A DNA stretch of 64,000 nt from Kamptonema formosum PCC 10802 (GCF_000332335.1 NZ_KB235948.1:464033-528032), one strand, 5' to 3'; counted from the first letter of the stretch, positions 52,470 through 62,731 are shown. The notes: generated by a model from the sequence alone, not told the origin. Numbers and translations: made by a program.

Positions 52470-52600
52470 TGGATGGGGGACGCTAGGCTTTTTGCTTAAG
52501 CCTTCAATCACATACTGTAGCTGCTCACCGGCAGTTGCGCACCGCCCGCATGCGGGCGGTGGGAGTTGCTGCGTGCCGGCAAAACTGCAGTGCGGGCTGG
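52470..52600 (+). ncRNA. Candidate small RNA with a 22-nt perfect GC palindrome
   Basis: From the predicted start at about 52470 the RNA would contain CACCGCCCGCATGCGGGCGGTG (two 10-11 nt arms at 52540-52561), nested in a longer irregular stem pairing CCGGCA (52528) with TGCCGGC (52575). No terminator with a U-tract was found, so the 3' end is open. Not similar to any RNA family I can recall. Confidence 0.35.
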
Positions 52601-52730
52601 CCGGCTGCTTGGCCATATCCGCGAGAGGGGGCGGGGTTGCGACAGCGATCTGGGGGGGGAACAGAGAATATTGATAAACCCGACCCTGCGGACAGTTTAT
52701 TTTACTGCAGGGTGCGCCGGCCCACCACTG

Positions 52731-52916
<186 letters not shown>

Positions 52917-52940
52917 TTTTTATAGGTTCCCCAATCCAAA

Positions 52941-52990
52941 ATCCTTGCATCCAAAATCCTTACATCCAAAATCCTTGCATCCGAAATTGG
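52941..52990. repeat. Three copies of ATCCAAAATCCTTGC
   Basis: A 15-16-bp unit in tandem (CATCCAAAATCCTTGCATCC...). Related single phrases occur at 43910-43935 and 50978-50990, next to FHA fragments, so the unit is dispersed. Confidence 0.85.
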
Positions 52991-53029
52991 TATAAAAGGT
53001 TTTAACGAGTTTGTATCAGCAGGCGGGAA

Positions 53030-53383
53030 CTAGAGTTCCATTCCGCACTGATCGACTAAATAGCAGAGGGCGCGAAAACGCAGACCGACCAGCTGGTCAT
53101 ACAGCGGGTTGAGCTTGCACAGTGGTGGGATCTGGGCTATCTTCCGCCCGAAAAGCTTGATATCCCTGGCAAACGGACACTGATCTGGAATCGCCTTGTA
53201 GATAAACTTAGCCACGTTAGGATTGCGAATTTCAATGCGGTCAAGCTGCTGGCGCACTGGACGCAATGGGTCGATCTGGAACTTGGGAAATTGAGCGCCC
53301 CTAGTTTTTGCCTGAGTCCTGTCAGGAGTTTGCGCCTGACAGGGGAGAGTCTGACTTACACGATCTGCCAATATCACACTCAT
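53030..53383 (-). CDS. Mo-dependent nitrogenase C-terminal domain protein (Mo-nitro_C)
   Basis: 117 residues. The C-terminal ~75 residues carry the family pattern: L-D-R-I-E-I-R-N-P-N-V-A-K-F-I, I-P-x-Q-C-P-F-A-R-D-I-K-L-F-G, I-P-P-L-C-K-L-N-P-L-Y-D-Q-L-V-G-L-R-F-R-A-L-C-Y-L-V-D-Q-C-G. Despite its name the family is widespread in cyanobacteria that lack nitrogenase and its role is not known. The first ~35 residues (T-P-D-R-T-Q-A-K-T-R) are variable. ATG at 53383 with GGAGAAC close upstream. A broken paralog lies at 42966-43096. Confidence 0.85.
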   Translation of the reverse strand: MSVILADRVSQTLPCQAQTPDRTQAKTRGAQFPKFQIDPLRPVRQQLDRIEIRNPNVAKFIYKAIPDQCPFARDIKLFGRKIAQIPPLCKLNPLYDQLVGLRFRALCYLVDQCGMEL

Positions 53384-54352
53384 AAGTTCTCCTGCTTGAT
53401 TGTGCGAGGGAGGGACTGGTTTCGAGCACCTCTATTTATAAGATACCCGAGCCAAGGGATTGTTCCTTCAGGGAACCGATAAAAATCCTAAATATCAGGA
53501 TAAAGTTTAGCTGACTTCAGAAACCGGCCATGAGAAAAAGCACTCAGCCCTGATGCCGGTGTATAATCTGCGGTTTTTCTGAGTGTTAGCTTTTCTTATG
53601 AGACTCTGACGCCTGGGAAGCCGAATCACGAGCGCGAGGCACTCCGTGAAAACCTGTAAACAAAGCGTAAAGGAATCTCTGTCAAACTGAGTTTTCCCTG
53701 AGGGAGCCTGCAGGGTTGCTCTACATCTAATCTAAAAACTCCTGCAATCAAATGAGAAGTACCCTGAGAAGTATTTTCACTCCGGACACTCAGCACCTGA
53801 GGGTACGACCCCAGATTGATAGGGATTGAGACAGCTGAGTTGCACCGGCTCCTAGCTCGAACCAGCAATTTAAACTGTGAGCGATATCACCGCAGTGCCG
53901 TGTTCTGAATCGCCTAAAATCTGTATAAAACCTGTAAATGTTATTGATAAACCTCTATGGCACACTGTCAATTCTCAATACAAATTGATAGTTGGCTTTA
54001 TTTTTGGCGAGGCCATCCTGGAGGCTCTGCCTTGAAAAGGTTCGTAGTTGGGCTTTAGCCCTACCGTCGGGTTCTGGCCCACACATTTTCATTGGTGGGG
54101 GTGTGAGCAGATCGTCGCGACTGCCTCCTTTGGGCAGACAGGCAGCATTATTAGCCGAACAGCTGACCATCCCGCCATTGTGGCCGGGCGGAAGTGCGGT
54201 AGGGGCAGTTCGTTTAATTACTTCTCATTAATCTTTCCGGTTTGCGACTGTTGCAGTGACGCATTTGGTAGTTATCCCACAACCAACCGCGCCGTTTTAA
54301 GAAAACTATTTAACCGCAACTTGTGAAATTTTACAGCACGGAGCCAGATGCT
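53384..54352. other. Long intergenic region, about 970 bp
   Basis: Contains an inverted repeat AGAAAAAGCACTCAG / CTGAGTGTTAGCTTTTCT (53533-53599) with TATAAT in its loop, one GTAGTTGGGCTTTAGCCCTACC repeat (54043-54064), and the phrase CTTTGGGCAGACAGGCAGCA (54129), which recurs at 59516. A minus-strand ORF at 53626-53868 has no recognisable motif. No gene is supported. Confidence 0.5.
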
Positions 54353-54387
54353 GAGAAACCCGGTTTCTTCCAGAAACCGGGTTTCTG
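54353..54387. terminator. Double-palindrome hairpin at mfd 3' end
   Basis: AGAAACCCGGTTTCT, loop TCC, AGAAACCGGGTTTCT: the same 15-bp stem as after gyrB, 22 nt beyond the mfd stop on the minus strand. Confidence 0.72.
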
Positions 54388-54408
54388 ATGCGTAAAATCC
54401 CAACCAAC

Positions 54409-57400
54409 TCAGACGAGAGCCGGTTCTGGGAGAGCGCCGTGCATTTTGCCCAGCCAGTCGATCAGGCACTCCAGCTGCTTGTCAGCGCCGAGCACCCCCA
54501 TTCCCCGGACAGTCACCTTCCCCGGAGTGCAGACAAACTTCTCGTGCAAGTGTTCGGGGAGCTTAGCTTTCAGCAAATTCCAAGCTGGCTCCTCCATAGG
54601 CGTCTCCAGAACAACGTGCTGCTTGCCCTCAGGCTTAATGCGAGAGAAGCCCAGCCTCCGGGCCAGCTGCTTCAATTCCACCAGGCGAAACAGGTGCTGT
54701 GCGGCTGCAGGAACGGGCCCATAGCGGTCGCGCCAGTCCGCCTCAATCTGGCTGAGCTCTTCGCGAGAGCCGGCAGACGCCACAGTGCGGTAAGCGCTCA
54801 TCTTCTGATCCAAATCCAGGATATAGTCCGCTGGAATAAAAGCCGTAACGTGCAAATCGATCTGAGTCTCCTCCACCTGAGGGATTTCCTGCCCGCGAAT
54901 CTCGCGAATCGCCTCTTCGAGCATTTCCATATACAGATCGAACCCAATAGCATCCATCTGGCCAGACTGCTCAGCGCCCAGCAGATTCCCCACCCCCCGG
55001 ATTTCCATATCGCGCACTGCAAGCTGGTAGCCCGAACCGAGCTGAGTGAACTCCTGAATCGCGCGCAACCGGGCTTTTGCCGCATCAGTCAGCTGGCTCT
55101 GCCGGCGGTAAAAAATCCAGGCGTGAGCTTGAATGCCGGCACGCCCCACGCGCCCCCGCAGCTGGTAAAGCTGAGCCAGACCGAAGCGGTGGCCATCCTC
55201 AATCAAAATCGTATTCACCCTGGGGATATCCAGCCCCGACTCAATAATCGTCGTGCAAACCAGGATATCCGCCTCACCGGCACTGAACGCCAGCATCGTC
55301 GCTTCCAGCTCCGACTCATCCATCTGCCCGTGTCCCAGAGCAATCCGCGCCCCAGGGATCATCTCCCGCAGCTGACCGGCAATCTCCTCAATCCCCTCAA
55401 TCCGAGGCACCACATAGAAAACCTGCCCCCCTCGGTCCAGTTCCTGGCGAATCGCACTGCGCACCGTTTCCGGGTCATAAGGCGACAGGTGCGTCTGAAT
55501 CGGACGCCTGGACGCCGGCGGCGTCGCAATCACACTCATCTCCCGAATCCCCGACAGCGCCATATAAAGCGTGCGGGGAATCGGCGTGGCGCTGAGCGTC
55601 AGCACGTCCAGCTGAGTTTTCAGAGTCTTAATCTTCTCCTTCTGCGCCACCCCAAACCGCTGCTCCTCATCCACCACCAGCAGCCCCAAATCCCGGAACG
55701 CCACCCCCTTGCTCAAAATCGCCTGAGTTCCCACCACCACATCCAGCTCCCCTGTCACCAGCCGGCGCTGGAGGTCCCGGCGCTCCTCAGGAGTGCGGAA
55801 GCGGTTGAGCAGCCCAACCTGAATTGGGTAGGGAGCGAAGCGCTCCTTCAGCGTGTGGTAGTGCTGCTGCGTCAGGATCGTCGTCGGCGCGAGCAGCGCC
55901 ACCTGCTTTCCTCCAGTCACCGCCTTAAAAATCGCCCGAATCGCCACCTCAGTTTTGCCAAACCCCACATCCCCGCAAACCAGCCGGTCCATCGGGCGCT
56001 CGCTCTCCATATCCCGCTTCACGTCCTGAGTCGCCTTCAGCTGGTCAGGCGTGGGCTGGTAAGGAAAAGAATCCTCCAATTCCTGCTGCCAGGGCGAATC
56101 AGGCGGGTAGGCCAACCCCTGCTGCTGGGCTCGCTTGGCGTAGAGCTTCAGCAAATCCACCGCCAGCTTCTTAACCGCCTTGCGCACCTTATTCTTAGTG
56201 GTTTCCCACGCCTTGCCGGTCAGCTTGTTGAGTTCCGGAGCCTTCCCCTCAGCCGTGCGGTAGCGCGACAGCACCCCGAGCGAGTCCGCCGCCACCCGCA
56301 GAGTGCCGTCCGCGTACTTCACCACCAAATAGTCTCGCGTTTCTTTATTGATGGTGAGACTTTCCAGCTTGACAAACTTGCCCACCCCGTGCTGCCGGTG
56401 AACCACATAATCTCCCGGACGCAGCTTGTTGGGATCTACCTGCTTCGACGCCGCCCGCCGGCGCTTGCGCACATAGCTGGGCGTCGCCAGGGCGTGCTGG
56501 CCAAAAAACTCCCGGTCAGTAACCACCGCCAGACGGAACGTCGGCAAAATAAACCCTTCCAGTTCCGCCAGCCCAGAATACTTCAGCGCCACCGGCGTGT
56601 GAGAGACAGCCAGCTTGTCAATCATCGGGAAATCCCGGGGATTCGGAACAAACTGCGCCGGACAGTCGTGCTCTTGCAGCAGGGACACCGAGCGCGAAGG
56701 CTGCGCCGAAACCAGGAACACAGAAAACCCCTTACTGGTCTCCCCGCGAACAATTTCCGCAATTTTGGCAAACTGGTGAGGCGTCACCGGCACGGGGCGG
56801 CTGGCCAAATTCAGCGAATTCGAGCCGGCACCCGCCGATTTGCTGCCAACCTCCTCCACCAGTTCCGACAGTTCCACCCTGAGGAAACCCGCCACCGCCG
56901 CCATCGAATCCGCAAAAGAGCGGTGGATTTTCGGCAGGGATGCCGGCGATCCAACCGCCAGCCAGTGCTGCTCCACCTCTTCAAACCACCGGTCCCCGTG
57001 AGCGCGGCACTGCTCCGGCTCGTCTACCGCCACCAGCGCGGCTTCCGGCAAATAATCCAGCAGGGAGGCCGGTTGCTCAAAAGCCAAACCCAGCAGCCGG
57101 CGCACACCCCTCTCTTCTTCCCCTTCCTCCTTGGCGTCTTTGGCGTCAATGCGGTTCATCCCCAAAGCCGCTATCACCACCGGCGCAAAATCCGTCGGCG
57201 TTAGCACAACCCGGTCTATTTTGTCAAGCGAGCGCTGCGTTGCCGGGTCAAATTCGCGCAAATCCTCCAGCTCGTCGCCAAACCAGTCCAAGCGCACCGG
57301 CAGTTCAGCCGCCACCGGAAACACATCAATAATGTCGCCGCGCCGGCTCCACTGACCTTCGGTTTCCACCTGAGGGGCGCGCTCGTAACCCAGCTGGGCC

Positions 57401-57873
57401 AGCTTCTCGCTGAAAGTCGCCAAGTCCCACAGCATCCCCCGGTTGAGGGTGAGGCAGTGGGGGCGGAAGGCGTCTGGGGGCGGCAGGTGGGGTTGCAGGG
57501 CGCGCTCTGTGGCCACAATGGCCATGTTTTTTTCCCCCTGCACCAAATCGGCGAGGACTTGCATTTGGCCCCAAGTGGTTTCGGATTCGGGGTCAAAGGG
57601 TTCGTAGGGCGACGCCTCAGAGGTGGGGTAAAAATGAACGGTTTCCCAGCCCATAGCTTCTAGCTGGGCTGCCCAGCGACCGGCTTCTTCCAGGGTGGCG
57701 GTGACGACCAGCAAATTGCGCCCCTCAAGCTGCGCCAGGGCAGAGGCGACCAAGCCTTTGGGGGGGCGGGGGATGCCGGAAAGCCGCAGACTGCGGTGCC
57801 GGTGCAGTTTGTTGAGCAGTTCGGCGGTGAGCTGGGAGCGCCCCAGGGCGCGGATGATGGAAGAGAGGGCCAT
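54409..57873 (-). CDS. mfd: Transcription-repair coupling factor Mfd
   Basis: Displaces RNA polymerase stalled at DNA lesions and recruits UvrA. 1154 residues, full length. UvrB-like N-terminal domains (1-~400: [12 protein letters not shown] near 80), the RNA-polymerase-interacting domain (~490-560: [16 protein letters not shown]), and the RecG-like translocase with Walker A G-D-V-G-F-G-K-T near 641 and D-E-E-Q-R-F-G-V. The T-R-G motif region and the C-terminal UvrA-masking domain end the chain. ATG at 57873. Divergent from the CNNM/CorC gene. Confidence 0.97.
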   Translation of the reverse strand: MALSSIIRALGRSQLTAELLNKLHRHRSLRLSGIPRPPKGLVASALAQLEGRNLLVVTATLEEAGRWAAQLEAMGWETVHFYPTSEASPYEPFDPESETTWGQMQVLADLVQGEKNMAIVATERALQPHLPPPDAFRPHCLTLNRGMLWDLATFSEKLAQLGYERAPQVETEGQWSRRGDIIDVFPVAAELPVRLDWFGDELEDLREFDPATQRSLDKIDRVVLTPTDFAPVVIAALGMNRIDAKDAKEEGEEERGVRRLLGLAFEQPASLLDYLPEAALVAVDEPEQCRAHGDRWFEEVEQHWLAVGSPASLPKIHRSFADSMAAVAGFLRVELSELVEEVGSKSAGAGSNSLNLASRPVPVTPHQFAKIAEIVRGETSKGFSVFLVSAQPSRSVSLLQEHDCPAQFVPNPRDFPMIDKLAVSHTPVALKYSGLAELEGFILPTFRLAVVTDREFFGQHALATPSYVRKRRRAASKQVDPNKLRPGDYVVHRQHGVGKFVKLESLTINKETRDYLVVKYADGTLRVAADSLGVLSRYRTAEGKAPELNKLTGKAWETTKNKVRKAVKKLAVDLLKLYAKRAQQQGLAYPPDSPWQQELEDSFPYQPTPDQLKATQDVKRDMESERPMDRLVCGDVGFGKTEVAIRAIFKAVTGGKQVALLAPTTILTQQHYHTLKERFAPYPIQVGLLNRFRTPEERRDLQRRLVTGELDVVVGTQAILSKGVAFRDLGLLVVDEEQRFGVAQKEKIKTLKTQLDVLTLSATPIPRTLYMALSGIREMSVIATPPASRRPIQTHLSPYDPETVRSAIRQELDRGGQVFYVVPRIEGIEEIAGQLREMIPGARIALGHGQMDESELEATMLAFSAGEADILVCTTIIESGLDIPRVNTILIEDGHRFGLAQLYQLRGRVGRAGIQAHAWIFYRRQSQLTDAAKARLRAIQEFTQLGSGYQLAVRDMEIRGVGNLLGAEQSGQMDAIGFDLYMEMLEEAIREIRGQEIPQVEETQIDLHVTAFIPADYILDLDQKMSAYRTVASAGSREELSQIEADWRDRYGPVPAAAQHLFRLVELKQLARRLGFSRIKPEGKQHVVLETPMEEPAWNLLKAKLPEHLHEKFVCTPGKVTVRGMGVLGADKQLECLIDWLGKMHGALPEPALV

Positions 57874-58119
57874 GAGTTGTGCGAACGCTTAACTCGTTTT
57901 TGGGAAAGAGCACAGATGTGTGCGTATTTAGATTATTGTAAAAGATTGGTTACATTAAGAGCGCCTTCCCGGCGGTGGACTGCAGTGCCGGCAGAGTTTT
58001 CGCGGGAAATGCTACTTTCTATATAGCCAGAGTCTTCGCACTCTTTCCTTTGCCGGTTGCAATAGCAGTCACAGGTGCTCTGGCGCTCAAGCTAGCCGCT
58101 AGCGCCGGCAATTTTAAAA

Positions 58120-59445
58120 ATGTCCTCAACTATTGACATCCTGATTGTTTTTCTACTGATCCTCGCCAACGCCCTGTTTGTGATGTCAGAAATGGCCATC
58201 GTCTCGTCCCGGAAGGCGAGGCTGCAGCAGATGGCCAACCAGGGCGATCTCAAGGCCCGCATGGCTCTGGAGCTGGCGAACGCCCCGAATAAGTTCCTCC
58301 CCGCAGTTCAGATTGGAATTACTCTGATTGCGATTCTCTCGGGTGCCTTCGGTGAGTCGGTGATCGCTCACAGACTCAGGCCGATTTTGCATCTGATTCC
58401 CTCGCTGGCACCGTACAGTGAAACGATCGCATCTGTAGTGGCGGTTTTGCTGATCACCTACCTGACCCTGATTATTGGGGAGCTGGTGCCCAAACGGCTG
58501 GCGCTCAATAACCCAGAACCGCTTGCGACTGCGGTGGCTATCCCGATGCGGATGCTGGCGAGCGTGACTGCGCCTGTTGTTCACCTGCTGGGCGCTTCTA
58601 CGGATATGGTGGTGCGGCTGCTGGGGATTAAACCTTCTACAGAGCCACAGGTGACTGAGGAAGAGATTAAGGTTTTAATTGAGCAGGGCACGGAGGCGGG
58701 AACGTTTGAGGAAGCGGAACAGGATATGGTGGAGCGGGTGTTTCGCTTGGGCGACCGCCCGGCTAGCGCGCTGATGACGCCGCGACCGGATATTGTCTGG
58801 CTGGAGCTTGAGGATTCGCCGGACGAGAACCGGCAGAAGATCGTTAATAGCGCTCACTCCCGGCTGCCGGTGTGCCAGGGGGGTCTTGACAATGTGCTGG
58901 GGGTCGTGCATGTTACTGATTTGCTGGCGCAGTCTCTGGCGGGACAGCGGCTTGACCTGACGGCTAAGTTGCGGCGTCCGCTGTTTGTGCCGGAAAGCAC
59001 GCGGGGGCTGAAGGTTCTGGAGCTGTTCAAGCAGTCGAGCACTCACATCGCCCTGGTGGTGGATGAATATGGGGTGATTCAGGGTTTGGTGACGCTCAAC
59101 GATATTTTGGTGGAGCTTGTGGGTGATATTCCTTCGGTGGAAAATCACGATGAGCCGCAAGCAGTGCGGCGTGAGGACGGTTCCTGGCTGCTGGATGGGA
59201 TGCTGCCGGTGGAGGAGTTTTTTGAACTGTTTGAGATGGCGGAGTTGCCAGAAGAGCAGCGGGGGAACTATCACACAATGGGCGGGTTTGTGATTACTCA
59301 GCTGGGGCGCATCCCCACCGCCGCCGACCATTTTGAGTGGAATGACTTGCGCGTTGAAGTGGTGGATATGGATGGCAATCGGGTTGATAAGGTGCTGGTG
59401 ATGCAGAAGCCCCAGCCGCCGGCACCACCGGCAGCCGGCGAGTGA
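58120..59445 (+). CDS. CNNM/CorC-type transporter (hemolysin family, DUF21-CBS-CorC_HlyC)
   Basis: 441 residues. A DUF21 membrane domain (~1-190) with three to four helices and E-M-A-I-V-S-S-R-K-A-R-L near 22-33, a CBS pair (~205-335: M-T-P-R-P-D-I-V-W-L; L-G-V-V-H-V-T-D-L-L; V-D-E-Y-G-V-I-Q-G-L-V-T-L-N-D-I), and a C-terminal CorC_HlyC domain (~350-430). Bacterial homologues export Mg2+ (and Co2+), with CBS domains as nucleotide sensors; the old name hemolysin is misleading. The ATG at 58120 lacks a strong Shine-Dalgarno sequence. Confidence 0.92.
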   Translation: MSSTIDILIVFLLILANALFVMSEMAIVSSRKARLQQMANQGDLKARMALELANAPNKFLPAVQIGITLIAILSGAFGESVIAHRLRPILHLIPSLAPYSETIASVVAVLLITYLTLIIGELVPKRLALNNPEPLATAVAIPMRMLASVTAPVVHLLGASTDMVVRLLGIKPSTEPQVTEEEIKVLIEQGTEAGTFEEAEQDMVERVFRLGDRPASALMTPRPDIVWLELEDSPDENRQKIVNSAHSRLPVCQGGLDNVLGVVHVTDLLAQSLAGQRLDLTAKLRRPLFVPESTRGLKVLELFKQSSTHIALVVDEYGVIQGLVTLNDILVELVGDIPSVENHDEPQAVRREDGSWLLDGMLPVEEFFELFEMAELPEEQRGNYHTMGGFVITQLGRIPTAADHFEWNDLRVEVVDMDGNRVDKVLVMQKPQPPAPPAAGE

Positions 59446-59467
59446 TATAGCGCGTCTAAATCCTCCC

Positions 59468-59496
59468 CTCGTTCCCAGCCTCAGGCTGGGAACGAG
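59468..59496. terminator. 14-bp perfect hairpin after the CNNM/CorC gene
   Basis: CTCGTTCCCAGCCT, one-base loop C, AGGCTGGGAACGAG, 23 nt after the stop codon. No long T-run follows. It may act as an mRNA 3' structure or repeat element. Confidence 0.65.
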
Positions 59497-59536
59497 GCTC
59501 TGTCGGCTCCGCCGACTTTGGGCAGACAGGCAGCAT

Positions 59537-59697
59537 TATAGCAGTAGCCAGTTAGGTTAGGACATTAGACTTTGAGGGTATGAGGCCCGGCGAACGCCGT
59601 ACCTACGTCTATACTTCCTAGGACAGGCGTTGCCTCAGTACGCGCCCGCACGGAACGGCCTGTCAAGCGTGTCCTAAACAGACTGTCTGTTGCTATA
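59537..59697. mobile_element. MITE-like element, third copy (TATAGCA...TGCTATA)
   Basis: TATAGCAGTAGCCAGTTAGG at the left and, inverted, TATAGCAACAGACAGTCTGT at the right; length 161 bp, close to 12397-12558. The internal TTAGGACATTAGACTTTGAG and CTACGTCTATA match the same element. No ORF. Confidence 0.6.
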
Positions 59698-59758
59698 TTA
59701 GTCTAACAGCTTAATATTGATGCTCGCGAAGACTCTCTAATATTTAAGATGAAGTTCT

Positions 59759-60169
59759 ATGAATAATTTAAGGATTTCTGATAGCGATCGCTCGCAGCTG
59801 CTGGTGGCGGCGCGGCAGGCTGTGAGACAGGCTTATGCGCCCTATTCGCAGTTTCGTGTCGGTGCTGCTGTGCTGACGCAACGGGGGAATGTATTTGCCG
59901 GTTGCAATGTTGAGAATGCTTCTTACGGACTGACGATTTGTGCGGAGCGGGTGGCTATCTGCTCAGCGGTTGCTGCTGAGGGTGAGGGCATGGAAATTAG
60001 GGCAATCGCAGTTGTTAATCAGCGCGAGGTGCCTTGCTCTCCTTGCGGTGCTTGCCGGCAGTTTATCTGGGAGTTTGGCGCGGAGGCGACTGTGATTTTT
60101 CAAGGGCGCGAGGGGGTCAAGGAAATGCCGGCGGCTGCGCTGTTACCTGAAGGGTTTCGGTTGGGTTAG
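59759..60169 (+). CDS. cdd: Cytidine deaminase
   Basis: Pyrimidine salvage: hydrolytic deamination of (deoxy)cytidine. 136 residues, homotetrameric class. The zinc/catalytic motif C-A-E-R is near residue 61 and P-C-S-P-C-G-A-C-R-Q is near 94-103. A-Y-A-P-Y-S-Q-F-R-V-G-A-A near 26-38 and G-C-N-V-E-N-A-S-Y-G complete the active site. A HIP1 octamer (59784) lies in codons 9-11. ATG at 59759. Confidence 0.97.
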   Translation: MNNLRISDSDRSQLLVAARQAVRQAYAPYSQFRVGAAVLTQRGNVFAGCNVENASYGLTICAERVAICSAVAAEGEGMEIRAIAVVNQREVPCSPCGACRQFIWEFGAEATVIFQGREGVKEMPAAALLPEGFRLG

Positions 60170-60294
60170 GGGGGAGGATACAAGCCGAAACCCACCCCCC
60201 AGCCCCTGCAGTAGCGTTCCCAAAGGGAACGCACCCTACTATTCCCGTTCCGCTTATGTTATAGTGTAAATATGAAACCAGGCAGATTAAAGTC

Positions 60295-61257
60295 ATGCTC
60301 CAGTTGGCGCTCGATTACCAATCAGAACAAATAGGCCGGTGTGCGATTTTGCAGGCAGACTGTTTCGAGTGGCTGAGCCGAATTCCTGAAAACAGCATTC
60401 ATGGGGTCGTCACCGATCCGCCCTACGGGGTTAAAGAGTATGATTTCGACCAGATTGCAAGAAGGGAAAATGGAAAGGGCGGTATATGGAGAATTCCACC
60501 CTCATTTGACGGACACAAACGCTCTCCCCTACCGCGCTTTACAGCACTCACCCAGAAAGAGCGAGAAACCTTGAAGTGTTTCTTTTCCGAATGGGCAAAG
60601 CTGACAGTGCGCGTCCTGCGTCCAGGGGGCCATGTTTTCATGGCGAGTAATGCTTTTCTCTCACAGCTAGTTTTCGGCGCTCTGGTTGAAGGTGGCTTGG
60701 AGTTTCGCGGGGAATTAATTCGTCTTGTCAGAACTCTTCGCGGTGGCGATCGCCCGAAAAACGCCGAAGAGGAGTTTCCTAACGTATCGTCAATGCCGAG
60801 AGGATGTTATGAGCCGTGGGGGATTCTGCGGAAGCCGATACCGTCCGGAATGAAACTCAGCGACTGTCTGCGAGAATTCCAAACCGGCGGTTTAAGGCGA
60901 ATTCCTGATGGCAACCCGTTCAGTGATGTAATCCTCAGTGAGAGGACACCGAAACAAGAGCGAAATATTGCCAGCCACCCGAGTTTAAAACCGCAATCTT
61001 TTCTCCGCTCGGTCGTTCACGCTGCTTTGCCGCTGGGTGAGGGTATTATTGCCGATCCTTTTATGGGTGCCGGCTCTACAGTAGCGGCGGCGGAAGCTGT
61101 GGGCGTTTGCTGTATTGGTGTCGAGCGCTATCTGGAGTATTACGAGATGAGCCGCACGGCAATTCCAAAACTGGCTGCTCTGAAAATGCCGGCTGAGAAG
61201 ACTGACGTGAAAAACCAGACTGAGAGCCTAACAGGCAAGCAATTGACGCTATGGTAG
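60295..61257 (+). CDS. Type II DNA methyltransferase (beta-class, probable N6-adenine)
   Basis: 320 residues. Catalytic motif IV D-P-P-Y-G-V near residue 42 (DPPY favours N6-adenine), then the target-recognition region, and AdoMet motif I A-D-P-F-M-G-A-G-S-T near 257 with G-V-E-R following, i.e. beta-class order. The stop overlaps by 9 bp the end of a convergent endonuclease-like gene. About 150 bp of its 3' end are duplicated at 61918-62065. Together with the intact endonuclease gene at 62063-62731 it should form one restriction-modification system. Start ATG 60295 with AGATTAAAG upstream. Confidence 0.92.
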   Translation: MLQLALDYQSEQIGRCAILQADCFEWLSRIPENSIHGVVTDPPYGVKEYDFDQIARRENGKGGIWRIPPSFDGHKRSPLPRFTALTQKERETLKCFFSEWAKLTVRVLRPGGHVFMASNAFLSQLVFGALVEGGLEFRGELIRLVRTLRGGDRPKNAEEEFPNVSSMPRGCYEPWGILRKPIPSGMKLSDCLREFQTGGLRRIPDGNPFSDVILSERTPKQERNIASHPSLKPQSFLRSVVHAALPLGEGIIADPFMGAGSTVAAAEAVGVCCIGVERYLEYYEMSRTAIPKLAALKMPAEKTDVKNQTESLTGKQLTLW

Positions 61258-61915
61258 CCGGGGAGCTTGATAAATCCAGTTGCCAATCATTTTCTGGGAA
61301 CCGGACTGGTTAACACTGGCGGTTATTGTCCGGTGACTGGTTTCGGAGCGACCAGCAAATGTCCAATCATTCTCTGTGAGGTAAGGTCCAACAACTTTGA
61401 TAAACCGGAAGGGCTTGGGCTGGATGTCCTGAGCCGCATCAACTGGACGGTTGCTATCAAAAATAAACACCATAAGCCAGATGTTTTCTGGGTTATGGCC
61501 CTGCCACGCACTCTTATAGCGAGAGCCTTTTATTTCAACCCCCTGACTAGCGTTTTGAGTGGCATTTTTCGGGAACCGGCCCGCTGGGATTAAGTCGGGA
61601 TGTCCGTTATGATATTGGTTCTTGACAATCCCGGCGCAGTATTTAGGAATGCTAAAAACCCTAAATTCACCAACTAAACCGCTAAAGGTTGCCGGCATCA
61701 GTATCGCCTCAAGTCTATCTAGTTCCTTGGGATAGAGCTGTTGGTGGATGAATCCAAGAAAGTCTAGAAAATCATTCATGGCCAGCTGAATGTTTTCGGC
61801 ACCCCTAAGGCAGATTTGCGCTAGGGTTAAAGCCGTTAGGATTAAGGGGGTGGGGTTGGCACGCAAGCGCCTCTAAATTCTGACTCATTGGCCCAGGTAG
61901 ATAAAATTTTTGCAT
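61249..61915 (-). pseudogene. Frameshifted copy of the restriction endonuclease gene
   Basis: The first 36 codons (from ATG 61915: M-Q-K-F-Y-L-P-G-P...S-A-N-L-P) match the intact gene at 62731. A 5-bp deletion at 61800/61801 relative to the intact copy then shifts the frame. The remaining ~180 residues (L-A-M-N-D-F-L-D-F-L-G-F onwards, including H-P-D-L-I-P-A-G and V-E-I-K-G-S-R-Y) remain alignable in another frame. A shorter product could start at ATG 61866, but it would lack the native N-terminus. Confidence 0.8.
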
Positions 61916-61917
61916 CA

Positions 61918-62065
61918 AAAAAGGGCGGTTGCTGTAGTCGAGCGCTATCTGGAGTATTGGGCGACGGAGGTGCACGGCAGTTCCAAAACTGGCGGTTCTG
62001 AAAATGCCGGCGCTCGAAGGCTTACCTGAAAATTGCAACTGAGATCGTCACAGCCCTTGACGCTA
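61918..62065 (+). pseudogene. 3' remnant of a duplicated methyltransferase gene
   Basis: Nearly matches 61104-61257, the end of the methyltransferase gene: TCGAGCGCTATCTGGAGTATT (21 bp with the last T), then CTGAAAATGCCGGC and CTTGACGCTA. Frame is lost by small indels. It marks the left edge of the second copy of a tandem duplication. Confidence 0.85.
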
Positions 62066-62731
62066 GAGGAGGCCAGGATCTTGATAAATCCAGTTAGCAA
62101 TCATCTTCTGAGTGCCAGACGGCTTGACATTAGCCGCGATTGACCGGCGACTGCTTTCCTTCCCAGAAAATGTCCAATCATTCTTTGTGAGGTAAGCGCC
62201 AACAACTTTGACAAACCGGAAAGGTTTGGGCTGGATGCCCTGACCGGCATCTGCAGGACGGTTGCTATCAAAAATAAACACGACCAGCCAGAGGTCTTCT
62301 GAGTTATAGCCCTGCCACGCAGTTTTATAGCGAGAGCCTTTGATGTGAATCCCCTGCTTCCCGTGCGGAGTGGAATTGTTGGGAAACATGCCGGCGGGGA
62401 TTAAGTCTGGATGTCCGTTTGGGTATTGGTTCTTGACAAGTCCGGGGCAGTATTTAGGGATGCTAGAAGCCATAAATTCCCCGACTAAACTGCTAAAATT
62501 TGCCGGCATCAGCATGGCTTCAAGCCTGTTTAGTTCCTTGGCACAGAGCTGTTGGTTGAGGAATCCGAGAAAGTCGAGAAATTCCTTCATGGCCTGCTCA
62601 ATGTGTTCGGCGGTGCACCCGTAAGGCAGATTTGCTTGCGGGTTAAAGCCGTGAGGGTGAAGGGGGTGGGGTTGGCAGGCAAGCGCCTCTAAGTTCTCAA
62701 TCATTGGCCCGGACCTATAAAATTTTTGCAT
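62063..62731 (-). CDS. Putative type II restriction endonuclease
   Basis: 222 residues, intact. A PD-(D/E)XK-like core is visible: H-P-D-L-I-P-A-G near 128-135, then I-H-I-K-G-S-R-Y near 151-158, where the frameshifted copy has V-E-I-K-G-S, so here a His stands in place of the usual Glu of the E-x-K motif. The conserved I-F-D-S-N-R-P and final G-T-Q-K-M-I-A-N-W-I-Y-Q suggest a complete fold. ATG at 62731. It is convergent with the methyltransferase remnant, in the same relation as the first copy to the intact methyltransferase. Recognition site unknown. Confidence 0.75.
   Translation of the reverse strand: MQKFYRSGPMIENLEALACQPHPLHPHGFNPQANLPYGCTAEHIEQAMKEFLDFLGFLNQQLCAKELNRLEAMLMPANFSSLVGEFMASSIPKYCPGLVKNQYPNGHPDLIPAGMFPNNSTPHGKQGIHIKGSRYKTAWQGYNSEDLWLVVFIFDSNRPADAGQGIQPKPFRFVKVVGAYLTKNDWTFSGKESSRRSIAANVKPSGTQKMIANWIYQDPGLL

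Larger units (their letters stand above)
52359..52730. other. Intergenic region with promoter and strong hairpin
   Basis: Carries the plus-strand promoter at 52434-52463 and the structured segment at 52525-52590. The plus-strand ORFs here are short, overlap one another in different frames and have no ribosome-binding site. Confidence 0.5.
59446..59758. other. Intergenic region with terminator and MITE
   Basis: Holds the hairpin at 59468-59496, a second small hairpin GTCGGCTCCGCCGAC (about 59502-59516) and the MITE-like element at 59537-59697. The remaining 60 bp before cdd is AT-rich and should contain its promoter. Confidence 0.6.

Noticed and set aside
54388-57204. 938-codon plus-strand ORF opposite mfd
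   Set aside because: Antisense shadow of a clear full-length mfd; composition (His/Arg/Pro/Asn-rich) is typical of a reverse-strand reading of a GC-rich gene.
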